Assembly (NCBI GenBank): GCA_963755195.1
Contig: CAVWIZ010000003.1
Coordinates: 434,001 to 498,000 of the forward strand
Reading direction: 5' to 3'
Source: CAVQJU01 sp963755195
Lineage (GTDB): Bacteria; Acidobacteriota; Vicinamibacteria; Vicinamibacterales; CAVVIG01
DNA: 64,000 nt
Under the pieces are notes generated by a model. That model was not told the DNA's origin. It saw only the letters and a list, made by a program, of their open reading frames with translations, and ran no database searches. This document shows positions 1 to 8,127 of the stretch, one piece after another. Position numbers and translations under genes: made by a program. How positions within the stretch are numbered: position 1 is the stretch's first letter; every line of letters begins with the position of its first letter.

Positions 1-2
1 CT

Positions 3-53
3 TCTATGGCTTCGTATTTCGCGAGGCTGGCATCCGGCATGAGACTCCGATGA
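3..53 (+). CDS. 3' end of an upstream gene (partial)
   Basis: Only the last 16 codons lie in the window, read in the third frame and ending with TGA at 51-53. That stop overlaps the ATG at 50 in an ATGA arrangement, the usual sign of translational coupling, which is the sole reason to call it. Against it, the second frame is also open from the window edge straight into the next gene, so the next protein might instead begin upstream. No family can be assigned. Confidence 0.25.
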   Translation, partial: SMASYFARLASGMRLR

Positions 54-664
54 GCAACCACCCAGTCTCTCGTGTTCTTGAGCGAGACGTTATTCCGTAT
101 CTTGTGTCAGGCCGGCAGCTGACCCGCCAGTGGTTTTACCGTGTGCACGTGACATTCGGATATACGACAGACCTCGTCGCGACCTTTGCGGCGCTGGGCG
201 TTGCGGTTCCGATTCTGACTCTGCTCGGCGCGGTCAGCAATACAGGAGCCGAAAAACCATCGACGCCTTCCGTCACATCGGCACTAGCCAGCCTCCCGGC
301 CTGGGCGGTGTGGCCCGCCGGCCTGATCGTCATCATCTGGGTGGTTCTTCGAGTTGCGTTCAATCGCGAGGAGGGACAGAAGCGCGCCGTCTTGGCGAAA
401 AGTTGTGTGCGGACATTACGGGTGGCAGAAGCGTCACTTCCGGGCATTCTCGGCAAGCCAGACCCCATGCCTGACATCACGCAGCTCCTCGAAAAACAGA
501 TACGTCCGTCGGTAGACCGAAGCATTCAGGAGGAGGCGTGGCCGTGGCTCCCCTTCGCCGACAATATCGAGCAGGAAGTTACGTCGCGCGTCGGCGTGCT
601 GTGTAATCAGTACCAGAAGGATTGGGCACTGCCGCCGGACCCAACGCTACGGCAGTCAAGCTGA
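50..664 (+). CDS. Two-transmembrane-segment protein of unknown function
   Basis: 204 residues with two hydrophobic segments at about 43-62 and 84-103, separated by a short Ser/Thr/Pro-rich loop. A soluble C-terminal half of about 100 residues follows, rich in charged and aromatic residues. I do not recognise a catalytic motif. It lies 10 bases upstream of a prokaryotic-YEATS-like gene and appears to form an operon with it. Small two-TM proteins beside signal-sensing domains are common in predicted bacterial conflict systems, so a membrane effector is possible, but this is inference. The frame is open to the window edge, so the true start could be further left; ATG 50 is supported only by the ATGA overlap. 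Its base composition looks less GC-rich than the glycan locus. Confidence 0.6.
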   Translation: MSNHPVSRVLERDVIPYLVSGRQLTRQWFYRVHVTFGYTTDLVATFAALGVAVPILTLLGAVSNTGAEKPSTPSVTSALASLPAWAVWPAGLIVIIWVVLRVAFNREEGQKRAVLAKSCVRTLRVAEASLPGILGKPDPMPDITQLLEKQIRPSVDRSIQEEAWPWLPFADNIEQEVTSRVGVLCNQYQKDWALPPDPTLRQSS

Positions 665-674
665 CAAGGAGCCC

Positions 675-1046
675 GTGATGTTCGAACCGAAAATTGCGGC
701 CCAGTTCGAGCTCGACGACAAGGGAACGCCCAAAGCCATCACCAAAGGCTCGAATAAGCATTACAACATTCAGCTTCGGGTGTTGGATGCACCCGATGAC
801 ACCTACGCTGTGACGTACAACTTGCACAAGTCGTACTACGACCCCGCTCGAGAAGTACTGGACAAGGCATCGGCGTTCAAGGAAGAGCTGACGTCTTATG
901 GTGACTACACAGTTACCGCGAAGGTTCGCACGAAGCAAGGAGTCGTGACAGTCGCCACTCCCCTTTCGCAAGCGTTGGAGGCCGGCCATGCGTCGGGCAT
1001 GTCTGCTGCCGTCGCGCACGCGCTTGAAGACATCAAGGCCAAATAG
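675..1046 (+). CDS. Prokaryotic YEATS-like (pYEATS) domain protein
   Basis: 123 residues (GTG 675, or ATG 678 one codon later), with AAGGA at 666-670 as ribosome binding site. Residues about 28-95 read like a YEATS immunoglobulin-type fold: a beta strand YNIQLRVL, then a pair of strands ending TYNLHKSYYDP, a short helix with F-K-E-E-L, and a G-D-Y-T-V strand. The L-H-x-S-Y/F-x-P and Y-G-D-Y spacing is what suggests the family. In prokaryotes such domains have been described from conflict or signalling gene neighbourhoods, where they probably bind a ligand or modified protein. Here it is a stand-alone domain in an apparent operon with the upstream two-TM protein. The assignment rests on pattern recognition and not on a profile search. 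Confidence 0.55.
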   Translation: MMFEPKIAAQFELDDKGTPKAITKGSNKHYNIQLRVLDAPDDTYAVTYNLHKSYYDPAREVLDKASAFKEELTSYGDYTVTAKVRTKQGVVTVATPLSQALEAGHASGMSAAVAHALEDIKAK

Positions 1047-1137
1047 ACACGAACGCATTGCCTTGGGCGGGATGGACTGCGGCATGCGAGCTCAACACTG
1101 AATTCTCCGCTGCCGAGCTCACGACAGACCGGTGGAC

Positions 1138-1143
1138 TATAAT
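1138..1143 (+). promoter_or_regulatory. Predicted -10 box (TATAAT)
   Basis: A perfect TATAAT lies 10 bases before the ATG at 1154 of the DUF3108 gene, so transcription would begin within a few bases of the start codon (short-leader or leaderless). No convincing -35 hexamer is seen at 16-18 bases upstream. Confidence 0.5.
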
Positions 1144-1153
1144 CCGGCAATCG

Positions 1154-1966
1154 ATGAGGCCTGCCGTCGTGCTCGCGCTCGGACTTTCAATCCTTGTGCC
1201 GGCAGCGTCGTCCGCCCAGCGAAAGTCCAAATCTCCAGTCAAGTCTCCCGCCAAGCCGCCGGCGGCGGCGACGGCGCGGGCCGAGCGCCCCGTGCCGTTC
1301 CAGGTGGGCGAAACGCTGACCTACGACGTCTCGTGGTCTTCGTTCCTCACGGCGGGAACCGCCGTGGTGGCCGTCAAGGAGAAACGGCCCTCATACGGCT
1401 CGACGGCTTACTACATCGTCGCCGAGGCCAGGCCGACGACACTGCTGTCCAAGCTGTACACCCTCTACTACAAGCTGGACACGCTGCTTGATACCTATAC
1501 GCTGCTTCCGCAGCGCGGGTCCGTGTACAGCGAAGAAGGCAAGCGACACCGCTTCAAGACGACGACCTTCGACCGCGGCGCGCGGAAGGTCTTCTTCGAA
1601 TACCAATCCGGAACGACGGTCAAGGCCGATTTCGCGGTCCCTCCGTTCACGCAGGACGCTCTCTCGGCCATCTACGTACTCAGGGCGATTCCGTTCAAGT
1701 CCGGCGATCACATGACGATGCCGATCAGCGACGATGGCCGAAACTACCGGGTGGGGATCGACGTCGCCGCGCCCGAGCGCATCAAGACGCCGCTCGGCGA
1801 GGTCAGCGCCTGGAAGATCAAGCCGGCGCTCACCGACGACGCGGGCCAATCGGTCGGCAGGAATCTGGCGGTCTGGATTTCAGACGACGCGCGGCGGCGC
1901 CCGGTGAAGATCCAGGCCGAGCTGGCGGTGGGAAGCTTCATCCTGCTGCTGCGCGAGGCACGCTGA
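1154..1966 (+). CDS. DUF3108 domain-containing exported protein
   Basis: 270 residues from ATG 1154. I chose this start because the protein then opens with a clear signal peptide (M-R-P followed by a hydrophobic stretch and A-S-S-A before residue 22), and a TATAAT box sits just upstream. An open frame continues to 1058 but that extension is not signal-like. After a Lys/Pro/Ala-rich linker, residues about 50-265 match the DUF3108 pattern: GETLTYDVSW, a following A-G-T-A strand, the helix-strand LLSKLYTLYYKLDT and the late strand G-x-x-x-A-W-K-I-K-P. DUF3108 proteins are periplasmic or outer-membrane-associated beta-rich proteins of unknown function. Monocistronic by spacing; it converges on the serine hydrolase gene. 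Confidence 0.8.
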   Translation: MRPAVVLALGLSILVPAASSAQRKSKSPVKSPAKPPAAATARAERPVPFQVGETLTYDVSWSSFLTAGTAVVAVKEKRPSYGSTAYYIVAEARPTTLLSKLYTLYYKLDTLLDTYTLLPQRGSVYSEEGKRHRFKTTTFDRGARKVFFEYQSGTTVKADFAVPPFTQDALSAIYVLRAIPFKSGDHMTMPISDDGRNYRVGIDVAAPERIKTPLGEVSAWKIKPALTDDAGQSVGRNLAVWISDDARRRPVKIQAELAVGSFILLLREAR

Positions 1967-1972
1967 ACGGCG

Positions 1973-1985
1973 GCGCCTGAGGCGC
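1973..1985. terminator. Small inverted repeat between convergent genes
   Basis: GCGCC-TGA-GGCGC forms a five-base-pair hairpin in the 25-base gap between two convergent genes (stops at 1966 and 1992). There is no T-tract on either side, so a terminator role is only suggested by position. Confidence 0.25.
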
Positions 1986-1991
1986 GGCCTC

Positions 1992-3254
1992 TCAATCTCC
2001 CACGTAGCTGTTGACGAGCTCTTCGACATCGGTCAGCAGCTTGATGCACGCGTCGTCGTAGAACGGCAGTAGCTGCATCAGCACGACGACGCCGATCCGT
2101 CGTTCGGGATCGACCCAGAAGTGAGTGTTGTTGATGCCCGCCCAACTGTAGCTGCCGGGCCGGCGTCGATGCGGCACGGTCGTGGGCGCCGCAAGTTGGA
2201 ATCCGAGGCCCCAGGTGTCGCCAAAGCCCCAGTACTCGTTGGCTGCTCCCATCGGAAATGGCTTGCTGACCGCAGGATTCGCGGCGGGCTGTCTCGCGAC
2301 CACCAGGTGACCGATTTGGTTTCGAGTCATGTCCCGGATCGACTCTTCAGTGAGAAGGCGGGTCGAACCGGTGCGGCCCCCGTTGAGGAACAGTCGCAGG
2401 AATGCTCCGTAATCGCGGGCGGTGGAGAACAGGCCGCCATCTCCGCGCACCGGACTTCGCGCGACGTCGGGATTCGGCCGTTCGGTCAGGATGCCGTCCG
2501 CGCGCTGGTGCACCGTGACGAGACGCGAGCGGGCGCCCGCGGCGACCTCGAACGAGGTATCAGCCATCTTCAGAGGCTCCAGCAACCGCGTTCGCAGGAA
2601 GGCATCGAGTGGCAGTCCGGACACCCGCTCGACGATGTCGCCCAGGTATCTTGTGCTCGCACCGTATGTCCACTTCTCGCCTGGATCATGCAGCAGAGGA
2701 AAATCGGAGTCGCTCTTCCCGCTCTGCTGGAGCTTGAACAGGATCGGATCCGAGAAGCCGTAGCCAATTCCAGACGTATGAGTCAGCAAGTCGCGGATCG
2801 TGATGGCGCGGCGCGGCGGTCGCAACTCGAGAGTCCCGTCGGCTTTGAGGCCGGTCACTACCTTGAGAGCGTCAATTGTCGGCAAGTAGCGGCCTGCCGG
2901 GTCGTCAAGCTTCAGCCGTCCCGCCTCCAGCAGCATCATGATCGCCGCCGAAGTCACCGGCTTCGTCATCGAGGCGATCCTGAAAATCGCGTCGTCGCGC
3001 AGCGGCGCGTTCGCGGCCACGTCGCGGCGGCCGGCCGCGTGCTCGAAGAGGACGCCGTCGGCGTTCGTGACCAGCACGCTTATCGCCGGCACGACGCCGC
3101 GCCGGGCTGTCGCGTCCAGGAGCTGGACCAGTGCGGCGGCTCCGTCCGTCGCGAGAGCCGGCGACTTACCCAGCAGGGAATGTGAGACGGGCGGCAATGC
3201 CACCAACAGCACGGCCAGGGCCGTTCGGGTCAGAAACATGCCAGTGTGACGCAT
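1992..3254 (-). CDS. Beta-lactamase-family (class C/EstB-like) serine hydrolase
   Basis: 420 residues with an N-terminal signal sequence (hydrophobic residues 7-27). The serine-hydrolase core covers about 38-415. The nucleophile motif S-M-T-K is at 95-98, with the tyrosine region WTYGAS at 195-200. Further conserved segments are IRDLLTHTSGIGYG (153-166), GDGGLFSTARDYGAFL and the late G-x-x-W-G-L-G-F. These are the hallmarks of the penicillin-binding-protein-like esterases (PF00144). Members are usually exported esterases, D-amino-acid peptidases or lipid hydrolases rather than true beta-lactamases, and the substrate here cannot be told. Length is typical. It stands alone, convergent with the DUF3108 gene. 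Confidence 0.88.
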   Translation of the reverse strand: MRHTGMFLTRTALAVLLVALPPVSHSLLGKSPALATDGAAALVQLLDATARRGVVPAISVLVTNADGVLFEHAAGRRDVAANAPLRDDAIFRIASMTKPVTSAAIMMLLEAGRLKLDDPAGRYLPTIDALKVVTGLKADGTLELRPPRRAITIRDLLTHTSGIGYGFSDPILFKLQQSGKSDSDFPLLHDPGEKWTYGASTRYLGDIVERVSGLPLDAFLRTRLLEPLKMADTSFEVAAGARSRLVTVHQRADGILTERPNPDVARSPVRGDGGLFSTARDYGAFLRLFLNGGRTGSTRLLTEESIRDMTRNQIGHLVVARQPAANPAVSKPFPMGAANEYWGFGDTWGLGFQLAAPTTVPHRRRPGSYSWAGINNTHFWVDPERRIGVVVLMQLLPFYDDACIKLLTDVEELVNSYVGD

Positions 3255-3408
3255 GACGCAGGCATCTTACTCGGTCCGACCAGCTCCGGCGCATTGACGC
3301 GGCCTGCCCGCGACAAGACAATAAGATGCTGGCTGTGTGCGGGAAGAGAACCCTGAGACCGTGTTGGCGGACCGCGCGACACGACATGCCGAAAAAGTGA
3401 GGAACACT

Positions 3409-4104
3409 ATGAGCTGGTTGCCGTTGGCCCGACGTTCGTTTCTTTCGCAGGTTGGCACGGGGCTTTCCACGGTTTTGGGCGCCACGCTGGTCGGTGGCGC
3501 GGCGACGTTGCAAGCGCAGTCGGGCGGAAGTGGGCGACAGCCGAGACGGCACGCTCAGGACGATTGGTTCGAGCTTCCGGGCCAGCATCGGCTCCTCCTC
3601 GATACCACCACAGCCAATGGACTTGGCAATGCACTGCTGTATGCGAACAATTTCCTGACGGCAAGCCAAGCCGGCTACGGCCTGAAGGACTCCGATTCCG
3701 CCGTTGTCATCGTGGTGCGCCATTTCTCGACTGTGTTCGCATACAACGACGCGATGTGGGCCAAGTACGGCCCGACGATTTCACAGCGAATCAGCTTCAA
3801 CGATCCCCAGACCAAGGAACCGGCCAAGATCAACGTCTACAATTCGACCGCCCATGCCGCCGCCCTGCCCAGTCTTGGCAACACGCTCGATGGGGTGCTC
3901 AAGCGAGGCGTTCATCTGGGTGTGTGTCAGTTGGCGACCCGGCTCTTTGCCGGTGGGCTCGCGCAAGCGACTGGCGGAAACGCCGATGCGGTGTATAACG
4001 AGCTGGCCGCCAACCTGGTCGCCAATTCTCACATGGTGCCGGCTGGGATCGTCGCCGTCAGTCGGGCGCAAGAGCGCGGGTATACGTTCGCGTCGGTCGG
4101 ATAG
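3409..4104 (+). CDS. Tat-exported DsrE-like protein
   Basis: 231 residues from ATG 3409, preceded by GTGAGGA at 3397-3403. I prefer this start over the open extension to 3337 because it exposes a twin-arginine signal (L-A-R-R-S-F-L) followed by a hydrophobic stretch ending A-T-L-Q-A. The mature part resembles DsrE-like folds: a VVIVVRHFSTVFAYND strand-helix, INVYNSTAHAAALPSL, and a conserved GVCQLATRLFAGG segment with one cysteine. The ending is AGIVAVSRAQERGYTFA. Such proteins are annotated in other genomes as Tat-pathway proteins of unknown role; the single Cys could suit sulfur or redox chemistry, which is inference. Confidence 0.65.
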   Translation: MSWLPLARRSFLSQVGTGLSTVLGATLVGGAATLQAQSGGSGRQPRRHAQDDWFELPGQHRLLLDTTTANGLGNALLYANNFLTASQAGYGLKDSDSAVVIVVRHFSTVFAYNDAMWAKYGPTISQRISFNDPQTKEPAKINVYNSTAHAAALPSLGNTLDGVLKRGVHLGVCQLATRLFAGGLAQATGGNADAVYNELAANLVANSHMVPAGIVAVSRAQERGYTFASVG

Positions 4105-4272
4105 AAGCTCGGCGGTGTTGCCATCGGCGCACGCGGCGACGACACCCTTGTGGAGCCCATGCCGGTTCCGTGTATCTGTTCACGCGAACCCCCGGGGCGA
4201 CGTGGTCGCAGACGAACAAGCTTGCGCCCAACGATCCCGCCGGCGGCGATCGTTTCGGCGCAAGCGTTGCGG
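4105..4272 (+). pseudogene. Remnant of an FG-GAP repeat protein
   Basis: Just after the DsrE-like stop, the plus strand encodes G-G-V-A-I-G-A-R-G-D-D-T in one frame. After a shift near 4150 it continues GSVYLFTRTPGATWSQ and ends with G-D-R-F-G-A-S-V-A-V. This is one blade of an FG-GAP (integrin-alpha-type) repeat as found in large secreted bacterial proteins. Nothing recognisable precedes or follows it, so only about 50 codons of a formerly long gene remain. It is best read as decayed debris. Confidence 0.55.
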
Positions 4273-4378
4273 TGCATCTCCTTCGCGGCTCTCCTGGCAA
4301 TCATCATGTGGGGCGCAATCATCGTTGCAAAGGGGCGGCGAAAATCGTAGAGCCAGCGTGGCGCGTTATCCGCGGAAC

Positions 4379-4933
4379 CTAGCGCGCGACCGGGCGTCCT
4401 TCGAGCAGCACGGCATGGTGTACACGCGACTTGAATCGCCATCCCTGCGGCGTCTTCACATACACATCGTCGTAGTAGCCGTCGTACTGGATCTTGTTCG
4501 GATCGCCGCCGAGGCCGATCATCAGCATGTCGACGACGCCGACCGCGCCGGTGGGCGTCGGCGTGATGACGTGGTTGGGATAGAGGTGACGGATGCCCTG
4601 CTGGATCCAGCCGACGTTCTTGCAGCCGAGTTTCCCGCCGCCTGACGCTTCCGCCAGCCGCTCGCGACCCTCGAAGCGGGGGCCGGGCTTGCCGTTGATC
4701 GTCGGCGCGAACACGCCGTCGGGCGTGTAAAGGTCGGCGTAGTCGTAGCCGTTGTTCGAGCATGTGTCCAGAAACCGCGAGTACTTCGCGACGAGCTGCT
4801 CGATCTCGATGTAGTCGAGCGCCGTGAGCACCATCGGCTTCGAGGCCGCCGCCGGCTTCTGCGCCTGAACGCCGGTGGAAACGGCCGCCATCAATCCTGC
4901 GAGCACCGCAATCGACGCAGTCTGAAATCTCAC
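4379..4933 (-). CDS. SnoaL-like (NTF2-fold) exported protein
   Basis: 184 residues from GTG 4933, preceded by a strong AGGAGG. An N-terminal signal peptide (to A-Q-A at about residue 25) is followed by one SnoaL-like domain of about 140 residues. Helix one is LDYIEIEQLVAKYSRF, the conserved Y-A-D-L-Y-T-P-D-G-V-F follows, and a cone-shaped sheet ends in W-R-F-K-S-R-V-H-H. The order matches the PF13577 type. Family members are enzymes (isomerases, dehydratases) or ligand-binding proteins; no catalytic set is firmly visible. It is isolated between two gene remnants. Confidence 0.75.
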   Translation of the reverse strand: MRFQTASIAVLAGLMAAVSTGVQAQKPAAASKPMVLTALDYIEIEQLVAKYSRFLDTCSNNGYDYADLYTPDGVFAPTINGKPGPRFEGRERLAEASGGGKLGCKNVGWIQQGIRHLYPNHVITPTPTGAVGVVDMLMIGLGGDPNKIQYDGYYDDVYVKTPQGWRFKSRVHHAVLLEGRPVAR

Positions 4934-5007
4934 GACGCCTCCTCGTCCATCCGATTGGACTTCTGCAACAAGTTGGATTCAATTCGCCTGACGCGCGGCG
5001 CTGCGAC

Positions 5008-5251
5008 GACAGTTTATCTCGACAATCGTGCTCGTCGAACAGGCCGGGGGCACGCTTGTCACCGTGGCCAAGGACGTCAAGGTGCGGGTCGAATTCAACC
5101 CGCAGGCGGTCGGGGCATGTCGGCTGATTGGCTACGAGAACCGGGTTCTTCAGGATCACGATTTCAACAACGATCGGAAGGACGCCGGCGACAGACGGTG
5201 AAGCTCCGCGACAAGCAACCGGAGGGACTGAATGGTGTGAGCCGGCGTTAG
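5008..5251 (+). pseudogene. Remnant of a YfbK-like von Willebrand factor A protein
   Basis: The plus strand shows pieces of the C-terminal part of YfbK-type vWA proteins in successive frames. First comes V-Y-L-D-N near 5010. Then the segment from 5028 to 5202 contains EQAGGTLVTVAKDVKV, V-E-F-N-P and RLIGYENRVL. Finally VKLRDKQPEG runs to the stop at 5249-5251. The N-terminal vWA domain is absent. The other gaps in this 370-base intergenic stretch hold nothing I can identify. Several frame changes within 240 bases and the missing front half mark it as a true remnant and not only sequencing error. Confidence 0.6.
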
Positions 5252-5301
5252 ACGATTGACTCAAAACCAGTACTCCTGAGAAGCTGAATAGACCTGGCCT
5301 C

Positions 5302-7017
5302 ATGAAGATCCTGGGACTCTTCAACGCGACCGACAGCGGGGCGGCGCTCATCGTGGACGGCAAGATCGTGGCGGCGGCGAACGAGGAGAGATTCACGCGG
5401 CAAAAACAGATTCGGTGCTTTCCGAACGAATCGATCTCATACGTTCTCGGGACTCAGGGTATTTCTGTCCGGGAGATCGACTGGGTCGGATGCGGGGCAT
5501 GGAACGGCATTGACAACCAGACCACCCTCCCTCGGCTGGTCGAGGACATCTTCGACCAGCTCGATCACGAAGAGGACGAAACGCGCGCTCAGCTCTTGCA
5601 GCGATGCAGAGTCTCCTCCGCTCACGACCAAAAGGCGAAAGACGACTTGCTTTCAAACCTCGCTCGGCTGCCGATCGCTCCTGAGAAGGTTCTTTTCTGT
5701 GACCACCATTACTCCCATGCACTGACGGCCTACTGTTGCTCCCCGTTCGATGAGGCCATGGTTTTCATCGCCGACGGACGCGGGGACTTTCGCTCCGTCA
5801 CACTGTGGTCGGCCACGAAGGGATCCGGGCTCCACCTGGTTGACTTGGCAACAGAGCTGACCAGCCCTGGATCCTTGTACGGAATGATCACGAAACACCT
5901 TGGTTTCACGCCGGATCGGCACGAGGGAAAAGTGACGGGCCTGGCGGCCCGCGGAAAGCACACCCCGGCATATGAAATACTGAAGTCTGGATTCTTTTAC
6001 GACGAAAAAGCCGGTCGGATCCGAAGCCGGATCGGCGCCAACTACCGCCCGTTTCTTTCTGCTTCGATCGAGTCGCTCGGCAACCGCTTGAGTCCTTACT
6101 CGAAGGAGGATATCGCCTGGGCCGTCCAGAAGATACTGGAGGAAACCCTCATTTCCTTCCTGATGAAGAACATCGGCGACCGTCCCGAACACTCCGTCGA
6201 CCTCTGCCTGGCCGGCGGCTGTATGGGTAACGTGAAACTGAACTACGAGCTTTCTCGGCTCAGCCCAGTCCGCAACATTTATGTGTTCCCCCAGATGGGG
6301 GATGGCGGAAATGCGCTGGGTGGCGCTTTGCACGTCGCGATTCGAATGGAGAAGAGACAGTCCTTCGACCTCCGCACCGTTTATCTAGGCCCCGAGTTCA
6401 CGGCGCGGGAAATAGAGGACGCGCTCAAACAGCATCAGCTCCCGTTCAGAAAGCTCTCCGGGCCGGACAAAATCCGCACGACCGCGCGTCTGATCGCCGA
6501 GGGGAACATCGTCGGTTGGTTTCAGGGTCGCATGGAATACGGGCCTCGCGCTCTGGGGGCACGCTCTATTCTTGCTGAGGCGACTCAATCCAGCATCAAC
6601 GACTCGCTCAACGTACGACTGCAACGAAGCGAGTTCATGCCGTTCGCGCCGGTCACGATCGAAAGCCAGGCGGCGCGATGCTTCGAAGACTGGCGACCCG
6701 ATCAACCCGCCTCGCGTTTCATGACAACTTGCTATCTCTGCACGCCTCTCCTCAAGGAGAAATGCCCAGCGGTGGTACATGTCGACGATACCGCGCGTCC
6801 TCAAGTCGTGTTTCGCGACGATAATCCCGAGTATCACGACGTGATCGAGGAATACGTCCGCCTGACCAGCAACCCCGCGATCATCAATACGAGCTTCAAC
6901 CACCACGAGGAGCCGATCCTGTGCTCTCCGGGCGATGCCGCCCGAAGCTATCTTCGCGGCAACGTCGACGCTCTGATCATGGGCGACTACTGGGTAGACA
7001 GCCGGGTGACGACATAG
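5302..7017 (+). CDS. NodU/CmcH-family carbamoyltransferase
   Basis: 571 residues, full length for the family and intact. The N-terminal Kae1/ASKHA-type half begins MKILGLFNATDSGAAL and carries the metal-binding histidines in D-H-H-Y-S-H-A (134-140). The C-terminal half carries EYGPRALGARSIL (from about 412), the carbamoyl-phosphate-handling YrdC-like portion typical of NodU, and I-I-N-T-S-F-N-H-H-E-E-P. These enzymes make carbamoyl-adenylate from carbamoyl phosphate and ATP and carbamoylate a hydroxyl group on a sugar or natural product. The substrate here is unknown. It is followed 13 bases later by a methyltransferase, suggesting a two-step decoration unit. It is flanked by gene remnants, so it may have been acquired. 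Confidence 0.88.
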   Translation: MKILGLFNATDSGAALIVDGKIVAAANEERFTRQKQIRCFPNESISYVLGTQGISVREIDWVGCGAWNGIDNQTTLPRLVEDIFDQLDHEEDETRAQLLQRCRVSSAHDQKAKDDLLSNLARLPIAPEKVLFCDHHYSHALTAYCCSPFDEAMVFIADGRGDFRSVTLWSATKGSGLHLVDLATELTSPGSLYGMITKHLGFTPDRHEGKVTGLAARGKHTPAYEILKSGFFYDEKAGRIRSRIGANYRPFLSASIESLGNRLSPYSKEDIAWAVQKILEETLISFLMKNIGDRPEHSVDLCLAGGCMGNVKLNYELSRLSPVRNIYVFPQMGDGGNALGGALHVAIRMEKRQSFDLRTVYLGPEFTAREIEDALKQHQLPFRKLSGPDKIRTTARLIAEGNIVGWFQGRMEYGPRALGARSILAEATQSSINDSLNVRLQRSEFMPFAPVTIESQAARCFEDWRPDQPASRFMTTCYLCTPLLKEKCPAVVHVDDTARPQVVFRDDNPEYHDVIEEYVRLTSNPAIINTSFNHHEEPILCSPGDAARSYLRGNVDALIMGDYWVDSRVTT

Positions 7018-7030
7018 ACGGCTCGTCAGA

Positions 7031-8127
7031 ATGAATATCCCCCAGGACATCGACTGCATCAGAAACGGCGCGCCTTACGCCAAGGAGGCCGCGGAGTTCT
7101 GTGATCTCTTTCGACATCTGGGGAGTCGGCCGGGCGCCGACTTTGTCCGCTGCTATGTGACCTTCGATCTGTTTCACAAGGTCGAGCACCTTCAGGAAAA
7201 GACGGATTTCACACTTCGAGACTATCAGCGCCTACTGCTCGATGCGATTCGGCTGGCATCGACCCTGGTGGCTGATCGAGAGACCTATGGCGGGCGGCTC
7301 GCGGACGGCGCCGGGACGGATCATGCGAGACGGACAGCTGAGGACCTGACCCAGGAACATTACGGGACGCTTTTTGAAAGCTTCGACGACCGCTACTATT
7401 ACGAACACTCTTCCGTTCTATTGCGGGAGCGTTACTTCGAGAAGAATCGCCTGCGAATCGATGACATTGAGCACATGATTGCGCTCGACGCCGGCTGCGG
7501 CGGTGGGCGTTTCACCCTGGTCCTCAAGGCGATGGGCTTCTCTCGCGTGCACGGCCTGGATTCCGGCGAAGTGAATATCAAGACGGCGATCGAGAAACGG
7601 GATGCGAGAAAGATTCAGGGAGTCATCTACGAAAGGGGCGACGCGCTGAACCTTCCGTATCCAGACGCGTCGTTCGACTTTCGTCCTTTCCAATGGCGTG
7701 CTTCATCATACTTCTTCCATTCTTCGGGGTCTTCAGGAGAATCCACCGCGTCCTGCGGACGGGAGGAACAGCCCTGTTGTTTCTTCTCGAAAAACCGGGA
7801 GGCGTTTTCCTGGATACGATCGACCTCTTAAGAACCGTGATGAGCACGGTCGATCCAGGATATGCACGGGAAACGATGAAAGTCCTCGGCGCCGCCGGCC
7901 ATCGGATCTACTCGATTCTGGATCATACGCAGGTCCCTATTAATACGCGATCCTCTCGCGAAGAGGTCACGTCCCTGCTTGCCCGGGCCGGATTCAGGAA
8001 CGTCAAGTGGCTCGAAAACGGGCTCTCGTATGACAGGGTCGAGAAACTTCGCCGGGTCGGCCCGAACGACCCGGAAGGCGTTTGGAAATACGGCGTCGGA
8101 GAGAATCGATTTTACGTGACCAAGTGA
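7031..8127 (+). CDS. SAM-dependent methyltransferase, frameshifted
   Basis: The N-terminal frame (ATG 7031) gives about 130 residues of lead-in, then the Rossmann motif ALDAGCGGGRFTLVL, the acidic L-D-S-G-E loop and ALNLPYPDASFDF. At about 7681 the frame changes to V-L-S-N-G-V-L-H-H-T-S and at about 7740 again to RIHRVLRTGGTALLF, continuing to the stop at 8127. All canonical class I methyltransferase motifs are present in order, so two single-base errors or recent mutations split one gene. It lies directly behind the carbamoyltransferase and probably acts with it on the same molecule. Its last 16 bases overlap the end of the minus-strand propeller gene. Confidence 0.75.

Noticed and set aside
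5302..8127. Carbamoyltransferase plus methyltransferase as part of an antibiotic (NRPS/PKS) cluster
   Set aside because: No condensation, adenylation, ketosynthase or carrier domains occur anywhere in the window.
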